From Verrucomicrobiota bacterium (GTDB lineage Bacteria; Verrucomicrobiota; Verrucomicrobiia; Limisphaerales; JADJPG01), in contig JADJPG010000006.1 in NCBI GenBank assembly GCA_016713365.1, positions 72,286 through 136,285 of the forward strand: a stretch of DNA of 64,000 nucleotides, in the 5' to 3' direction. Below the pieces are notes generated by a model that saw nothing but the letters and a program-made list of their open reading frames with translations, was not told where the DNA came from and did not search any database. Made by a program: the position numbers and the translations under genes. This document shows positions 9,166 to 18,593 of this stretch, one piece after another (within the stretch, counting starts at the first letter, position 1; each line of letters starts with the position of its first letter).

Positions 9166-9696
9166 TCATCGCTGATGTACCAGTTGCCACCGGCAAACGC
9201 GATACCCTCTGGATCGAGGCTCCATTTGCCGCGCCAATCCGCTCGGGAGCGACTGAGGATGCGTAACGACGTTGGTGTCGTCCGGCTGATATCCGGTGAA
9301 GGTGCTGCCGTTGACGGTCAAAACGTAGGTGTCGGTGTTGACGATCACGATTTGATCCTGGGGCACCGGTCCGGTGCCGGAGTACGGCGTGATGGCGACG
9401 GCGAGTTTCTGGATGCGCGGATGGTAATCCTGCAATCCGTCACCAAATCCGCGGTCGGGAAGACCGAACACGGTGACGTGAATGGTGCCGTTGCTGTGGA
9501 CGACGGTTGCCGGATCCACCCACATGCCGGAGAAGATGCCGCCGAGCGTGTCCACACCTGCGCCGAGTTTGTCGAAAGAATCGCCCGCGAGGCGGCCGAC
9601 GCCGACCAGGCCGAGATTGACCAGCGGCTGTGCTTGCGCTGCGTCACCGAGCGCAACGGCCAACAGGGCCGCCGTGATGACTGGTTTGATTTTCAT
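9166..9696 (-). CDS. N-terminal fragment: phytase-like esterase domain with signal peptide
   Basis: This is the first open piece of the frameshifted gene. It holds the Sec signal peptide and the start of a phytase-like esterase propeller (GRLAGDSFDKLGAGVDTLGG, SGMWVDPAT, PDRGFGDGLQDYHPRIQ, where the last motif is typical of the family's metal-binding strand). After about residue 150 the residues (MEPRSRGYRVCRWQ) are out of frame; the native continuation WSLDPEGIAFAGGNWYISD is in the next frame. The start ATG at 9696 is followed by a good signal peptide, so it is secure. Confidence 0.7.
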   Translation of the reverse strand: MKIKPVITAALLAVALGDAAQAQPLVNLGLVGVGRLAGDSFDKLGAGVDTLGGIFSGMWVDPATVVHSNGTIHVTVFGLPDRGFGDGLQDYHPRIQKLAVAITPYSGTGPVPQDQIVIVNTDTYVLTVNGSTFTGYQPDDTNVVTHPQSLPSGLARQMEPRSRGYRVCRWQLVHQR

Positions 9697-9979
9697 AGGG
9701 TTCGTGTTTGTTCCACCGAAGGGAGTTGCTTGGTTCTAGGTGATGATGATTCGGGCGGCCAATGTCATCCCACCAATGCGGAGGAATTCGAATGGTTGCG
9801 TTTGAAACATCGCGAGGAGTAAGGCCCCGGCTCGTGGCGAATCGACGACTACACTTTGACGATTGTGTGAATTGCGGTTGGATCGATCCGCAGTCGCGAA
9901 CGTTTGGATCAAAATCGTTTCAATGCCGTCACCGAGCGCAACGTCAGAGAAAGCGATCACCCGCAACCGTGAACTGACT

Positions 9980-10381
9980 ATGACTCATTCATCTCGACCC
10001 ATCACCCGTCGTCGTTTCCTCCAATCCACCGCAAAGGCCGCTGCCACCTTCACCATTCTCGCCGCCGGCTCGGCCCGCACCTACGCCGCGAACGAAAAGC
10101 TGAACATCGCGGCGATCGGCATTGGCGGTCAGGGCGCGGGCGACATCGAGAATTTGAAGAGTCAAAACATCGTCGCGCTTTGCGACGTCGACTGGCGCCA
10201 CGGCGCTGGCACGTTCACGAAATTTCCCGGCGCCAAGCAGTTCAAGGATTACCGGAAGATGTTTGATGCGATCCACAAGGAGTTCGACGCCGTGATCGTC
10301 GCCACTCCGGATCACCATCACGCCCCGCCTCGATGGCGGCGATCCGGCTCGGCAAGCACGTTTACTGCGAGAAGCCCCTGA
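9980..10381 (+). CDS. Gfo/Idh/MocA oxidoreductase, N-terminal part (frameshifted)
   Basis: The start is the ATG at 9980, giving a twin-arginine signal (THSSRPITRRRFLQSTAKAA) and then the Rossmann fold KLNIAAIGIGGQGAGDIENL with the NAD-binding GxGxxG-like loop. The strand VIVATPDHHHA is the family's conserved end of the dinucleotide domain. After HHHAP the frame is lost: one base is missing in the run of C near 10325, and the chain continues correctly in the next frame. The protein is likely exported in folded form by Tat, as for many verrucomicrobial sugar-related Gfo/Idh enzymes. Confidence 0.85.
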   Translation: MTHSSRPITRRRFLQSTAKAAATFTILAAGSARTYAANEKLNIAAIGIGGQGAGDIENLKSQNIVALCDVDWRHGAGTFTKFPGAKQFKDYRKMFDAIHKEFDAVIVATPDHHHAPPRWRRSGSASTFTARSP

Positions 10382-11334
10382 CCCACTCCGCGTGGGAAGC
10401 CCGCGAAGTGGCGAAGGCCGCCCGCGCCGCAAAAGTCGCCACTCAAATGGGCAACCAAGGCCAGGCCTCCGAGGAGACTCGACGGCTTCAAGAGTTCGTC
10501 ATCGACAATGCCATCGGCGCGATTCGCGAAGTTCACATCTGGACGGATCGCCCTTCGCGCGGCCTTTTCGACGAATACTGGCCGCAAGGCGTGAGTCGCC
10601 CGACCGATACGCCGGCGGTACCGGACACGTTGGACTGGGATATGTGGCTCGGCCCCGCGCCGGAGCGTCCTTATCACCCGGCCTACCTGCCGGCGAAATG
10701 GCGCGGTTGGTGGGATTTCGGAACCGGCGCGCTCGGCGACATCGGCTGCCACTACTTTGATCCAGTCTTCCGCGCCCTGAAGCTGGGCGCGCCCACGACG
10801 GTGGAAGCTTCCTCTACGCGCGTGAACAAGGAGACCTATCCGCTCGGTTCGATGGTCACCTACCACTTCCCCGCTCGTGGCGAACTAGCCGCAGTGAAGC
10901 TCGTCTGGTATGATGGCGGATTACGACCGGCGCGCCCCGAACAAATTCAGGACAACGATGTGATGGGCGACAACGGCCATCTGCTCGTCGGCGAGAAGGG
11001 AGTCATTGCAATCAACCGCGGCAAGTGGCGCCTGTATCCGGAGAAACTCGCGCGAGATTACGGCGAACCGCCGAAGAAGCTGCTGCGTTCGCCCGGCCAT
11101 CATCAGGAATGGATCAACGCCTGCAAAGGCGGGCCGGTTGCCGGATCGAATTTCGACTGGGCCGGTCCTCTCACTGAGACCGTGTTGCTCGGCAACGTCG
11201 CATTGCGTACGCAACTGCGGGAGCAGTTGACCAAGGTGAAGCTGCAGTGGGATTCCGCGAAGTTCGAGTTCACCAACCTGCCCGAGGCGAATCAGTTCCT
11301 GCGCCGCGAATACCGTCAGGGCTGGACGCTGTAA
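10333..11334 (+). CDS. Gfo/Idh/MocA oxidoreductase, C-terminal part (frameshifted)
   Basis: This continues the preceding fragment without a gap in the alignment of motifs: MAAIRLGKHVYCEKPLTHS contains the E-K-P motif that follows the Rossmann domain, with the Lys normally near the nicotinamide. MGNQGQASEETRRLQEFV, WLGPAPERPYHPAYLPAKWR and GWWDFGTGALGDIGCHYFDP are the substrate-domain motifs of the Tat-exported Gfo/Idh group. One added base near 10325 would give a single protein of about 450 residues. The substrate is probably a sugar or inositol derivative by family only. Confidence 0.88.
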   Translation: MAAIRLGKHVYCEKPLTHSAWEAREVAKAARAAKVATQMGNQGQASEETRRLQEFVIDNAIGAIREVHIWTDRPSRGLFDEYWPQGVSRPTDTPAVPDTLDWDMWLGPAPERPYHPAYLPAKWRGWWDFGTGALGDIGCHYFDPVFRALKLGAPTTVEASSTRVNKETYPLGSMVTYHFPARGELAAVKLVWYDGGLRPARPEQIQDNDVMGDNGHLLVGEKGVIAINRGKWRLYPEKLARDYGEPPKKLLRSPGHHQEWINACKGGPVAGSNFDWAGPLTETVLLGNVALRTQLREQLTKVKLQWDSAKFEFTNLPEANQFLRREYRQGWTL

Positions 11335-11340
11335 CTCGAC

Positions 11341-12627
11341 TCACTCGCGCTCTGGCTTCCCCGAGGAAAGCGCGCGGCGTCCAGCAACTTTCCCGACCCA
11401 GTAGCCGAACACGAACGGAAGCCCGAGCACGATGAGCAGCGCGAGCACGAGATAGAACAACACCGTGCCGACCAGGCTGCGCAGTTGCTGACCAGCGCGA
11501 TCGATCGCGTTCTGCGCCATCTTGTCCGTGGCCATGGCGATCTCCGCACGCTCCCGCGCGAAATCCCGGGTCAGTGATTCACGCTGAACATCGAGCGACT
11601 TGACGACTTCAATCCGCTCGGCGCGCAGTGTCTCGAGGACCGCTTCGCGCTCGGTTTTGAACGTGGCCAGCGTCGCGGTCCATTGCCGATCGAACCGCGC
11701 GAGTTCCGGTGCCAGCGTCGTGGTCAAGTCACTGGTGGCCTTGGTCAATTGACGGGCATTCTCGACCAGCACTTTTGAATTCTCCGCCAGGACAGGAAAC
11801 GCCTCGAACATCGCCTCCGCGCCGACGGAAAACTTCCGCATCCCCTCCGCGAACGGTTCCCATTCGGCGCGTTCCAGATCCACGCGCCACCGCAGTTCCA
11901 TCGGCACCTGCTGTCCCATCATGGTGACTCGATCGGAAAGGTCCGTGATGGCTTCCGGCATGTTCCCAACGGTGGGAACGGAATCCGTCGCGGAATCCCG
12001 CCGCCAGCGAAGCGACGCCGAATCCCGTTCGAAAGCGATACTGGTCAACGCATTGGTGGCGCAATAATCGGCGATGAAGGTGGAGGCGCGGTCGAATTCG
12101 CCTGGTGAAAGATTCCTCCGGGCGATTCCCGAAATCTCGCCCTCCATCTCCGCCGCCAGAGCGGTCGCGTAGGCACCGTTGGTCCCGAAAGATTGTTCGC
12201 CGGAGTACTTGCCGAAATAGTCATTCATCTGCCGGCAGAACGTCCACGTGTCGACCAGCGCAAGCATTGGCTCGGTGCTGAACGCGGATTGGCGTACGGA
12301 CGCTGTCGCGGAGAGTTTCCAGCGAATCGTGTTTAGTCGAACCTCTGGCGAAGTCGTGCGCGCCGCAATCTCGTCCGCCACTTTGGCGACTCGGACGGAG
12401 AACACATTGGCGAATTCCCGGGTTTGGAGGCGCAGGCTGAGGTCCCGCGATGGCATCGGCTCGCCACCCAGATTGAATTTCAGCAATGAGCACCCGCCCA
12501 GCAACCCCGATAAGACCACCATCAACGCGAGGAAAGAAATTCGAGTTACGGCGGGAAATTGGGCGAGGGAAAAGGAATCAAACACGAGTCGTCGGCGGAA
12601 GCTACGAAACAAGTCATCGGCAGTCAT
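11341..12627 (-). CDS. Lipoprotein with C-terminal membrane segment and coiled coil
   Basis: Using the ATG at 12627 gives about 428 residues; the frame is open further upstream but the extra 47 residues look unnatural. A hydrophobic segment ends in a lipobox (LMVVLSGLLGGCSLL, Cys as the lipidated residue), so the mature protein is membrane-bound. The central part is helical and ends in a long charged coiled coil (KTEREAVLETLRAERIEVVK and following). A second hydrophobic segment (SLVGTVLFYLVLALLIVLGL) lies near the C-terminus. I do not recognise the family. It is convergent with the oxidoreductase gene, only 6 bases apart. Confidence 0.7.
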   Translation of the reverse strand: MTADDLFRSFRRRLVFDSFSLAQFPAVTRISFLALMVVLSGLLGGCSLLKFNLGGEPMPSRDLSLRLQTREFANVFSVRVAKVADEIAARTTSPEVRLNTIRWKLSATASVRQSAFSTEPMLALVDTWTFCRQMNDYFGKYSGEQSFGTNGAYATALAAEMEGEISGIARRNLSPGEFDRASTFIADYCATNALTSIAFERDSASLRWRRDSATDSVPTVGNMPEAITDLSDRVTMMGQQVPMELRWRVDLERAEWEPFAEGMRKFSVGAEAMFEAFPVLAENSKVLVENARQLTKATSDLTTTLAPELARFDRQWTATLATFKTEREAVLETLRAERIEVVKSLDVQRESLTRDFARERAEIAMATDKMAQNAIDRAGQQLRSLVGTVLFYLVLALLIVLGLPFVFGYWVGKVAGRRALSSGKPERE

Positions 12628-12768
12628 GACACCTGAATACTCGTCAGGTTCTTTCCGCCAATGCAATGCGAACTGCCGTCCAGCCTCGAGGGAAGATGGA
12701 GACGAACGGAAAAGCGGCTCGCCCCGACCAGCGCTCTTCAACGACCTGATGCGGGCTGGCGCCCTCAA

Positions 12769-12927
12769 TCACCGCGCTTTGCGGCGCAGAAGTACGAGTC
12801 CTCCGACCGCCATGGAAAGCATCGTAACCGTCAAACCGCCATCGGGGACATTAACCGGATCCGCCACGGCCATGGCAGGAGAGGTGAGGACGGCAAGGGC
12901 CGCGGCGAAGGTATAGATCGAGCGCAT
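12769..12927 (-). CDS. Small exported protein with VPDSG-CTERM-like sorting tail
   Basis: The 52-residue ORF from ATG 12927 has a signal peptide (MRSIYTFAAALAVLTSPAMA) followed almost directly by VPDGG, a hydrophobic helix and a basic tail (RRKAR). That tripartite tail is the form of the VPDSG-CTERM sorting signal of Verrucomicrobiota, here with Gly for Ser. There is almost no mature domain between export signal and sorting signal, so it may be a small surface peptide or a remnant. The longer open frame upstream to 13377 looks like a shadow. Confidence 0.6.
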   Translation of the reverse strand: MRSIYTFAAALAVLTSPAMAVADPVNVPDGGLTVTMLSMAVGGLVLLRRKAR

Positions 12928-13198
12928 GATATCGTTTTTGGTTCCAGGCTTCGCAGACCTCACGCATTGAGGCGGAACAACAGCCTGATTCAGAGTGCGA
13001 GAGAGTAACACACTTCCCCACATTCTCAAACGCGACGATCGACCGGGGAATCCCCGAACAACTCGCGCCCTCGTCCAGCAGTAAGCCCACCTGACAGGCT
13101 GCCTCTTCAGCGCCCATTGGTTTGGCAAGCGCGGCGATCTGAGGCAGATGGAACTTCGAGCAGGACTCACGGCAACCAAGCCGCTATGCTCACCGGGA

Positions 13199-14708
13199 AT
13201 GATGAACGATGAAACGGAGCAACCTGGCGCGCAGTCTGCCAACTCCAGCCCCCTGCTCCGCGCCGGCTGGCGCTTCGACAATTCGTATGCCCGCCTGCCC
13301 GGCGCGTTCCACGCCCGGTTCATCCCACGCCCGTGGCCGAGCCGCGCGTCGTCCTGCTGAACCGTCCCCTCGCCCACGCACTGGAGCTCGATGCGGACAT
13401 TCTCGGCAGGCCATGACCGCGACCTGCTTCACCGGGAACCAGGTTCCTTCCGGCGCCACCCCATCGCCCAAGCGTACGCCGGCCACCAGTTCGGCCACCT
13501 CGCCCGACTCGGCGATGGACGCGCCATCCTGCTCGGGGAACACGTGACTCCCTCCGGAGAACGCTTCGACATCCAGCTCAAGGGCGCCGGCCCCACGCCG
13601 TACTCCCGCCGGGGCGACGGTCGTGCTGCCCTCGGTCCGATGCTCCGCGAGTATCTCATCAGCGAGGCCATGCACGGCCTCGGCATTCCCACCACGCGCA
13701 GCCTGGCCGTCGCCAGCGACGGGCGAACCGGTTTATCGCGAGCAACCGCTCCCCGGCGCCGTGCTCACCGGGGTCGCGGCCAGCCACATCCGTGTCGGAA
13801 CCTTCGAGAACTTCGCCGCGCTCGGCGATTCGACTGGCCCTCCGCCTGCTCGCCGATTACACCTGCGCCGCCATTTCCCGAAACGGGCGGAGTCGGAGCA
13901 TCCCGCGCTGGGCCTGCTGGAAGGCGTCATGGAGCGCCAGGCCTCGCTCCTCGCCCAGTGGATGCGCGTCGGCTTTGTCCATGGCGTGATGAACACCGAC
14001 AACATGGCATTGTCCGGCGAAACCATCGACTACGGGCCCTGCGCCTTCATCGACGCCTACGACCCGGCCACCGTCTTCAGTTCAATTGACCAGCAGGGCC
14101 GCTACGCCTTCGGGCAGCAGCCGCACATTGCCGCGTGGAATCTCGCCCGCTTCGCCGAAGCCCTCCTGCCCATTCTCCACCCCGACCCCGACACCGCGCT
14201 GGCCCGCGCGCAGGAAATCATCGAGGCCTTCTCCGTCCGCTTTCAACATCACTGGCTCGCCGCCTTGCGCGGCAAGCTCGGCCTCTGCACCGCCGAGCCC
14301 GAAGACGCCGCCCTCGGCGAAGAGCTGCTTCGCTGGATGCAAGAAACGCGCGCCGACTACACCCACACTTTCCGAAACCTGCGACCGATTCCAGCTTCGG
14401 GATCAACACCGCCCAGCGATGTCTCATTTGTCGCATGGCACGAGCGCTGGATCAAACGCCTCGCCCAACAGCCTCAGCCGCCCGCAGAAGTGCTCCAGCT
14501 CATGAACGCCTACAACCCCGTGGTGATTCCGCGAAATCATGAAGTGGAAGCCGTCCTAAACGCCGCGACCTCCGTGAATGATCTCGCGCCACTCGGGAAG
14601 TTGCTTGCCTCACTCGCGAGGCCTTACGAAGAAACTGGCCAGCCCGATACTCTGAAAAATCCCCCGCCTCCGGGCACCCCGATTTGCCGAACCTTCTGCG
14701 GCACTTAA
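13199..14708 (+). pseudogene. selO: SelO/YdiU-family pseudokinase (protein AMPylase), multiple frameshifts
   Basis: The fragments together spell SelO: RFDNSYARLPGAFHARF (frame 1), then EPRVVLLNRPLAHALELD (shift near 13335), AYAGHQFGHLARLGDGRAIL and DIQLKGAGPTPYSRRGDGRA (shift near 13425), ATGEPVYREQPLPGAVLT (shift near 13725), LALRLLADYTC in another frame near 13830-13865, then MERQASLLAQWMRVGFVHGV and MNTDNMALSGETIDYGPCAF, and the canonical C-terminus RTFCGT. SelO adds AMP to protein Ser/Thr/Tyr residues using an inverted ATP. The start is ATG 13199 or 13202. At least five frame changes make an intact product impossible as sequenced; the longest open part is 13623-14708. Confidence 0.85.
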
Positions 14709-14863
14709 CAACTGGAGAAAATCATCGTTGCGACAACGACGCAGGCTTCCCGCATCGTTCAACGTGAAATCCGTTCACCTCCAACACATCTGGAAATAAC
14801 ACCTCCGCCGATCACGGAGAACCGAACCGAGATTCCTCTCCCGCGCGGACGCGAACCGATCAC

Positions 14864-15082
14864 CTAGCGGCGACCCGACCGGCGACGAGGCTTCTGGGAC
14901 GATTTGCCGGGAGAATTCCGGTATTTCCGCCCGCCGCGTTTTCGGCCCTCGTTCGGCTTCGCTATCTGGCTCGCCTCGGCAGAAGCACGAAGCTGCCGTT
15001 TGACAGCTTCCGAGCCGTGCGCCGCCGCCATGTGGACTTGAAGCCCAAAGGGCATCTTTTGATTACAAATCGGGCAGTTCAC
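14864..15082 (-). CDS. Small putative zinc-finger protein
   Basis: A GTG-initiated 72-residue ORF begins NCPICNQKMPFGLQVHMAAA then H, a CxxC...HxxxxH arrangement that fits a C2H2-like zinc finger in the first 25 residues. The rest is strongly basic (RKRGGRKYRNSPGKSS, KPRRRSGRR), as in small nucleic-acid-binding proteins. No partner genes help the call. The codon pattern and finger argue that it is real, but its short length keeps confidence modest. Confidence 0.5.
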   Translation of the reverse strand: MNCPICNQKMPFGLQVHMAAAHGSEAVKRQLRASAEASQIAKPNEGRKRGGRKYRNSPGKSSQKPRRRSGRR

Positions 15083-15610
15083 AGATTAGGATTCGTACGT
15101 ATAATTTTTGACTTCATCGAAAGGAGCACGCCCGCGAAAGCTGACAGTTTCACCCTCACCCCACAAGCAGCGAATCCGGCTGCAGACGAAATCTTGGTTT
15201 CACAGGGAAGGACTTCGCCCACCGAAACTCGACCGACTCCCTCGTCAATAAAACCCAAGGCCCATGGTCAGCGCAGGTTGTAACGTACACTATCGACGAT
15301 CGCCGCGCTCAGTGAGGCCATGTGCACCAACTGCCGCCTCCACCCCGGCCGCTGAAGCGCGGAAATCGACTTTGAGCCCAAGATCATCAAGCGCGGCTTG
15401 GATGCCTCAAGGTTTTGAGTCGCGATCGGGTTCGCCAGAACAAACCCCGGACACACGGCGCTTGCGGAAGTCGACGATCTTGCGGTAGGAATCACCGAGC
15501 GATAGTTACGGCACCATCCCGGTGCTTCAGCATTGGCGAACCTTACGCGACTCTTGCCCGTCCAGATGGCGAGACGGACGATTGAGGCAGGGAGTCGATT
15601 GTCCGCATTG
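15083..15610. other. Non-coding stretch, nothing recognised
   Basis: About 530 bases before the tRNA gene. Open frames here lack start signals, conserved motifs and family features. No repeat or hairpin stands out. It may hold the promoter of the tRNA-Leu gene. Confidence 0.4.
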
Positions 15611-15697
15611 CCGGTGTGGCGAAATGGCAGACGCACAGGACTTAAAATCCTGGGACCATAAAAAGTCGTGTGGGTTCGAGTCCCACCACCGGCACCA
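15611..15697 (+). tRNA. tRNA-Leu (anticodon UAA)
   Basis: The acceptor strands GCCGGTG and CACCGGC pair perfectly, followed by A and an encoded CCA (15695-15697). The anticodon arm CAGGA-CTTAAAA-TCCTG places TAA as the anticodon, reading UUA/UUG leucine codons. The long extra arm between the anticodon stem and the T-arm (GGGTTCGAGTCCC) is the class II form expected for Leu. The tyrosine recombinase begins 217 bases downstream, so the 3' end of this tRNA is the likely attachment site of the element. Confidence 0.96.
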
Positions 15698-15746
15698 TTC
15701 TTAACCTGCTGTAGCGCAGTAGGATAGTGTGAAAGGGAGGATGCAG

Positions 15747-15769
15747 TGCCAGTGAAACTGCCAGTGAAA
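15747..15769. repeat. Tandem 11-bp direct repeat between tRNA-Leu and integrase
   Basis: TGCCAGTGAAA occurs twice, at 15747-15757 and 15759-15769, separated by a single base. It lies 50 bases past the tRNA end and 145 bases before the integrase start. The position suits an arm-type binding site for the recombinase, which is an inference. Confidence 0.45.
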
Positions 15770-15913
15770 TCAATACCGGGTGAAAACTTAATCATCACTC
15801 CGGCATTAACCGGCAATCACTCGCGATGACAGGATTCGCCGCCTGTTTTGTGTAGCAGCTAAACCACACCCTGCACGCAGCTTCATAACCTTCGGACAAA
15901 AAGAATCCGAATT

Positions 15914-17341
15914 ATGAAACGTCCTTTCATCCTTTACCGCCGCAAAACGAGTGGAGTTTTTTACGTCGAAGATACGAGGACTCGAAAGCAAGAAAGCTTG
16001 GGCACCAAAGTTCGCGCCGAGGCGGCTGCCTTGCTCAACGCCCGCAATGAGGCCGTCCGGCAACCTCAACTCAATCTGCTCATTGCCAAGGCGTATCTGG
16101 CGGGGACGGACGCAGGCGTTTCCAACCGGACCTGGCAGCAGGCTTTCGACGCGATCATTGCCTGCAAACGAAACTCAACCAAGGAGCGCTGGGAACGCGG
16201 GGCCAGACAGGCGGCATTCGATCTGATCCGAAATCTTGTCATCATTGAAACGCAGGCGGAACACCTGCTCGCCTGCATGCAGTCCGGGACCGTCAGCACC
16301 AATGTGCTTCTGCGCGAACTCCACAACTATTGCCTCGGCATGAACTGGCTTTCGTGGCCCATCATCCAAAGAAAGCTCTGGCCCAAGATTGAATACCAAC
16401 CGAAGCGAGCGATCACGGCCGACGAACATCGCCGTATCATGGACCGGGAGCGGAATGAGGAAAATCGAAAGTTTTATGACCTCTGCTGGCATCTCGGCGG
16501 ATCGCAAACTGACATTGCCAATCTGGCGGCTGAAAACATCGATTGGCCGGAACGGGTCATTTCCTATGCCCGTCGGAAAACCGGCAGCCCGGCCTTCATT
16601 CACTTCGGGCCGGCGGTTGAAGTCGTCTTGCGATCCTTGCCACACCAAGGCTTATTGTTCCCGCGTCTTGCGGTCATGCTGGAAAAGCATCGGGCCAAGG
16701 AGTTCAAACGTCGCTGCGTAGGTTTGGGTATCCTGGGCGTTTCTCTTCACTCCTACCGTTACGCTTGGGCAGAGCGCGCCAAGCAGTGCGGCTACCCGGA
16801 GCGCTTCGCACAGGAGGCTCTGGGGCACAACAGCAAAGCCGTTCACCGGGCCTACTCCCGCAAAGCACTCGTTCGCCTGCCTTCGCTGGAAAGCTACGAG
16901 GAAACCAGGCGGAGAATGCCATCATTCAGTTGCCGCGGTCATCTCTTCCGCGGACCAGGAAGCCAATTTGGGGCAGAAGGATCTAACCCTCAGTTGACCC
17001 TCCTTCGTCCCGTTCGCCCGCATGTTTTGCCGGCGGGCGTTTCGTTCGCGCCAGTAGGTGGCGATGGCATCGCTGGCGCGGGCGAGCCACTTCTCGTCCG
17101 CGCAGTTGTTCCAAAATTTCCGTGGCAAAGAACTTTGTGCTGTTGCGGGCAGGATGTCCCAGAGGCTTCAACAAGCCTGCCGCAACAAGCATCGGAATTT
17201 CGTGCGGTTCAAACCCAAGCAACCACGCTGTCTGTGTTGCATCCAGCCGCGCCGGAACAATCTTCCAACCAAGAAACTCTGTTCTTTTGTGCGGTCGTGT
17301 TCATACGCGGATGCCCCGCGGCGCTTTGCCGGGGCGGATGA
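15914..17341 (+). CDS. Tyrosine recombinase/integrase of the element
   Basis: The N-terminus (MKRPFILYRRKTSGVFYVED) is an arm-binding beta-sheet region. A SAM-like core-binding domain follows, then the catalytic domain with SLHSYRYAWAERAK (H-x-x-R box near residue 280) and EALGHNSKAVHRAYSR (His near 306, nucleophile Tyr near 316). Box I, usually TGxRxxE, reads LGGSQTDIANL, so the first catalytic Arg is replaced by Gln. I believe this is shared by the related verrucomicrobial integrases, but it should be checked. Past about residue 330 the chain is Pro/Cys-rich and antisense to the next gene. A frameshift near 16912 would instead end the protein at 16986. It probably integrates the element into tRNA-Leu. 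Confidence 0.85.
   Translation: MKRPFILYRRKTSGVFYVEDTRTRKQESLGTKVRAEAAALLNARNEAVRQPQLNLLIAKAYLAGTDAGVSNRTWQQAFDAIIACKRNSTKERWERGARQAAFDLIRNLVIIETQAEHLLACMQSGTVSTNVLLRELHNYCLGMNWLSWPIIQRKLWPKIEYQPKRAITADEHRRIMDRERNEENRKFYDLCWHLGGSQTDIANLAAENIDWPERVISYARRKTGSPAFIHFGPAVEVVLRSLPHQGLLFPRLAVMLEKHRAKEFKRRCVGLGILGVSLHSYRYAWAERAKQCGYPERFAQEALGHNSKAVHRAYSRKALVRLPSLESYEETRRRMPSFSCRGHLFRGPGSQFGAEGSNPQLTLLRPVRPHVLPAGVSFAPVGGDGIAGAGEPLLVRAVVPKFPWQRTLCCCGQDVPEASTSLPQQASEFRAVQTQATTLSVLHPAAPEQSSNQETLFFCAVVFIRGCPAALCRGG
16922..17304 (-). pseudogene. Small integrase-linked protein, frameshifted
   Basis: Read with two frame changes, the chain runs from ATG 17304 through KIVPARLDATQTAWLLGFEP, HEIPMLVAAGLLKPLGHPAR and NSTKFFATEILEQL, then (shift near 17135) DEKWLARASDAIATYWRERN. 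From memory, similar helical proteins of about 100 residues lie beside this integrase type in Verrucomicrobiota; their function is not known to me, though the LxxLGF...LLKPLG pattern suggests a wHTH-like DNA-binding fold. The start ATG overlaps the stop of the upstream methylase/helicase by four bases (ATGA), so the two are translationally coupled. Confidence 0.6.
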
Positions 17342-18593
17342 GTTGGGTTTGCTTCTCTGTCGTGGTTTGCCCGCTTGCGTCAGGCAGATCCGCCTCCACC
17401 TGGCTGGGTGCTTGGTTCTTGGTCAGGTCGAGTTGTTCCTCGATCTCGCTTTGGCGACGGCACAGGTGTTGGTAGTGCTCCTCTTTCTCGAACGCTGCGC
17501 CGACTTTGGTTTCCAGTTCCTTGGCCCGCTTATGGGCATCGGTGAGGTCAGTCTCAGCTTGGTGGCGCGTTCCTCAAGCCCTTGGACGTTCGCTTCGAGT
17601 GATCGGATTGTGCCAAGAGCCGTATCGGTGACGCGCGCGGCGTAACTGTTCTGCCCCCGCACGACCACTTCGACAGTGTTGTTGAAGCTGGGACGAAGAA
17701 ACAAATCGAACCCCGCAAAGCGACCAAGGCGCACATCGTCACCGAAACGATTTTTGATCTTCTCCGCACGGCGAACGATCAACTCGCCGGCGATTCCACG
17801 GTTGTTCAGTTTCCTGCCCGTCAAGTTCGATGCTGAACTTATCGCCCGACGTATCCTGCCGCACCGCGATGTCCTGCCGCAGATTCGTCAGACGGCCGGT
17901 GAACGCCTCGGCGTCTTCGTGGGAGCGGCGGAGATTGGAGCGGATGCGGTATTGTTCCTCGGCATGGGCGGAGCGCAGTCGCGTCAGCCGCATCAACTCG
18001 GCGTCCACCTGCGCTTTCTCGATCACCAGTGGATTGCCGGACGCGATGGCTTTGACCTCGGCGTAGGTCAGCGCGGCCGAGTCGAGGTCTTCCAAGCGGC
18101 GGATGGTCATGTCCCCGCTCATGACCTGGGCGATGAACTTGGCCTTCGTTTCCAACGTCTGCCACATGTAGGCGTCGAAACTGCCTTCCGTGACGTAGCG
18201 GAAAATCTGAACGGTGGAGTTCTTGTTGCCTTGGCGAAGGATGCGTCCTTCGCGCTGCTCCACGTCCGCCGGTCGCCACGGCGCATCGAGATGATGCAAG
18301 GCAATCAAACGCTCCTGCACATTCGTCCCTGAACCCATCTTTTGCGTGCTGCCGAACAGGACGCGGACCTTGCCCGCACGCACATCGCGGAACAACGCCA
18401 GCTTGGACGCGTCCGAATCGTAATCTTGAATGAAGGCGATTTCGTTGCTCGGAATTCCCAACCGTTCCAACTTTTGCGCCATGTCGTTATAGACGGAGAA
18501 GCCTCGGTCTTTTGGCGTAGAGAGGTCGCAGAACACAAGCTGGGCGGAACGCTCTGGCTTGGACTCCTGCCAGATTTCGGAAAATCTTCTCAA
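17301..18593 (-). pseudogene. C-terminal part of the methylase/helicase, frameshifted pieces
   Basis: This holds the second RecA-like helicase domain of the same protein: EIWQESKPERSAQLVFCDLS, RVLFGSTQKMGSGTNVQERL and DAPWRPADVEQREGRILRQG (motifs V and VI, with the QREGRxxRQG arginine finger). A helical tail (LTYAEVKAIASGNPLVIEKA) follows. The frame changes near 17820 (to KLNNRGIAGELIVRRAEKIK) and near 17560 (to QAETDLTDAHKRAKELETKV), ending with TGA at 17301, which overlaps the ATG of the next gene. With the main part the intact protein would be about 1630 residues. Confidence 0.75.

Larger units (their letters stand above)
6205..9696 (-). pseudogene. Giant secreted phytase-like / HYR / PhoX-like protein, frameshifted
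   Basis: Read with frame changes, this is one gene for roughly 1160 residues: signal peptide (MKIKPVITAALLAVALGDAAQA), an esterase-like activity of phytase domain (N-terminal ~400 residues), HYR/Ig-like domains, a basic Lys/Asp-rich linker, and a C-terminal DUF839/PhoX-like beta-propeller. The frame changes near 9240 (between LPSG and DWRGKWSLDPEGIAFAGG), near 6640 (after LYQLAFEL), near 6455 and near 6390. The last frame reads FGADSWLFDVQAHSPTRAPV and stops at 6205. Four single-base shifts in otherwise well conserved sequence mean either local sequence error or a recently broken gene. Confidence 0.75.
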
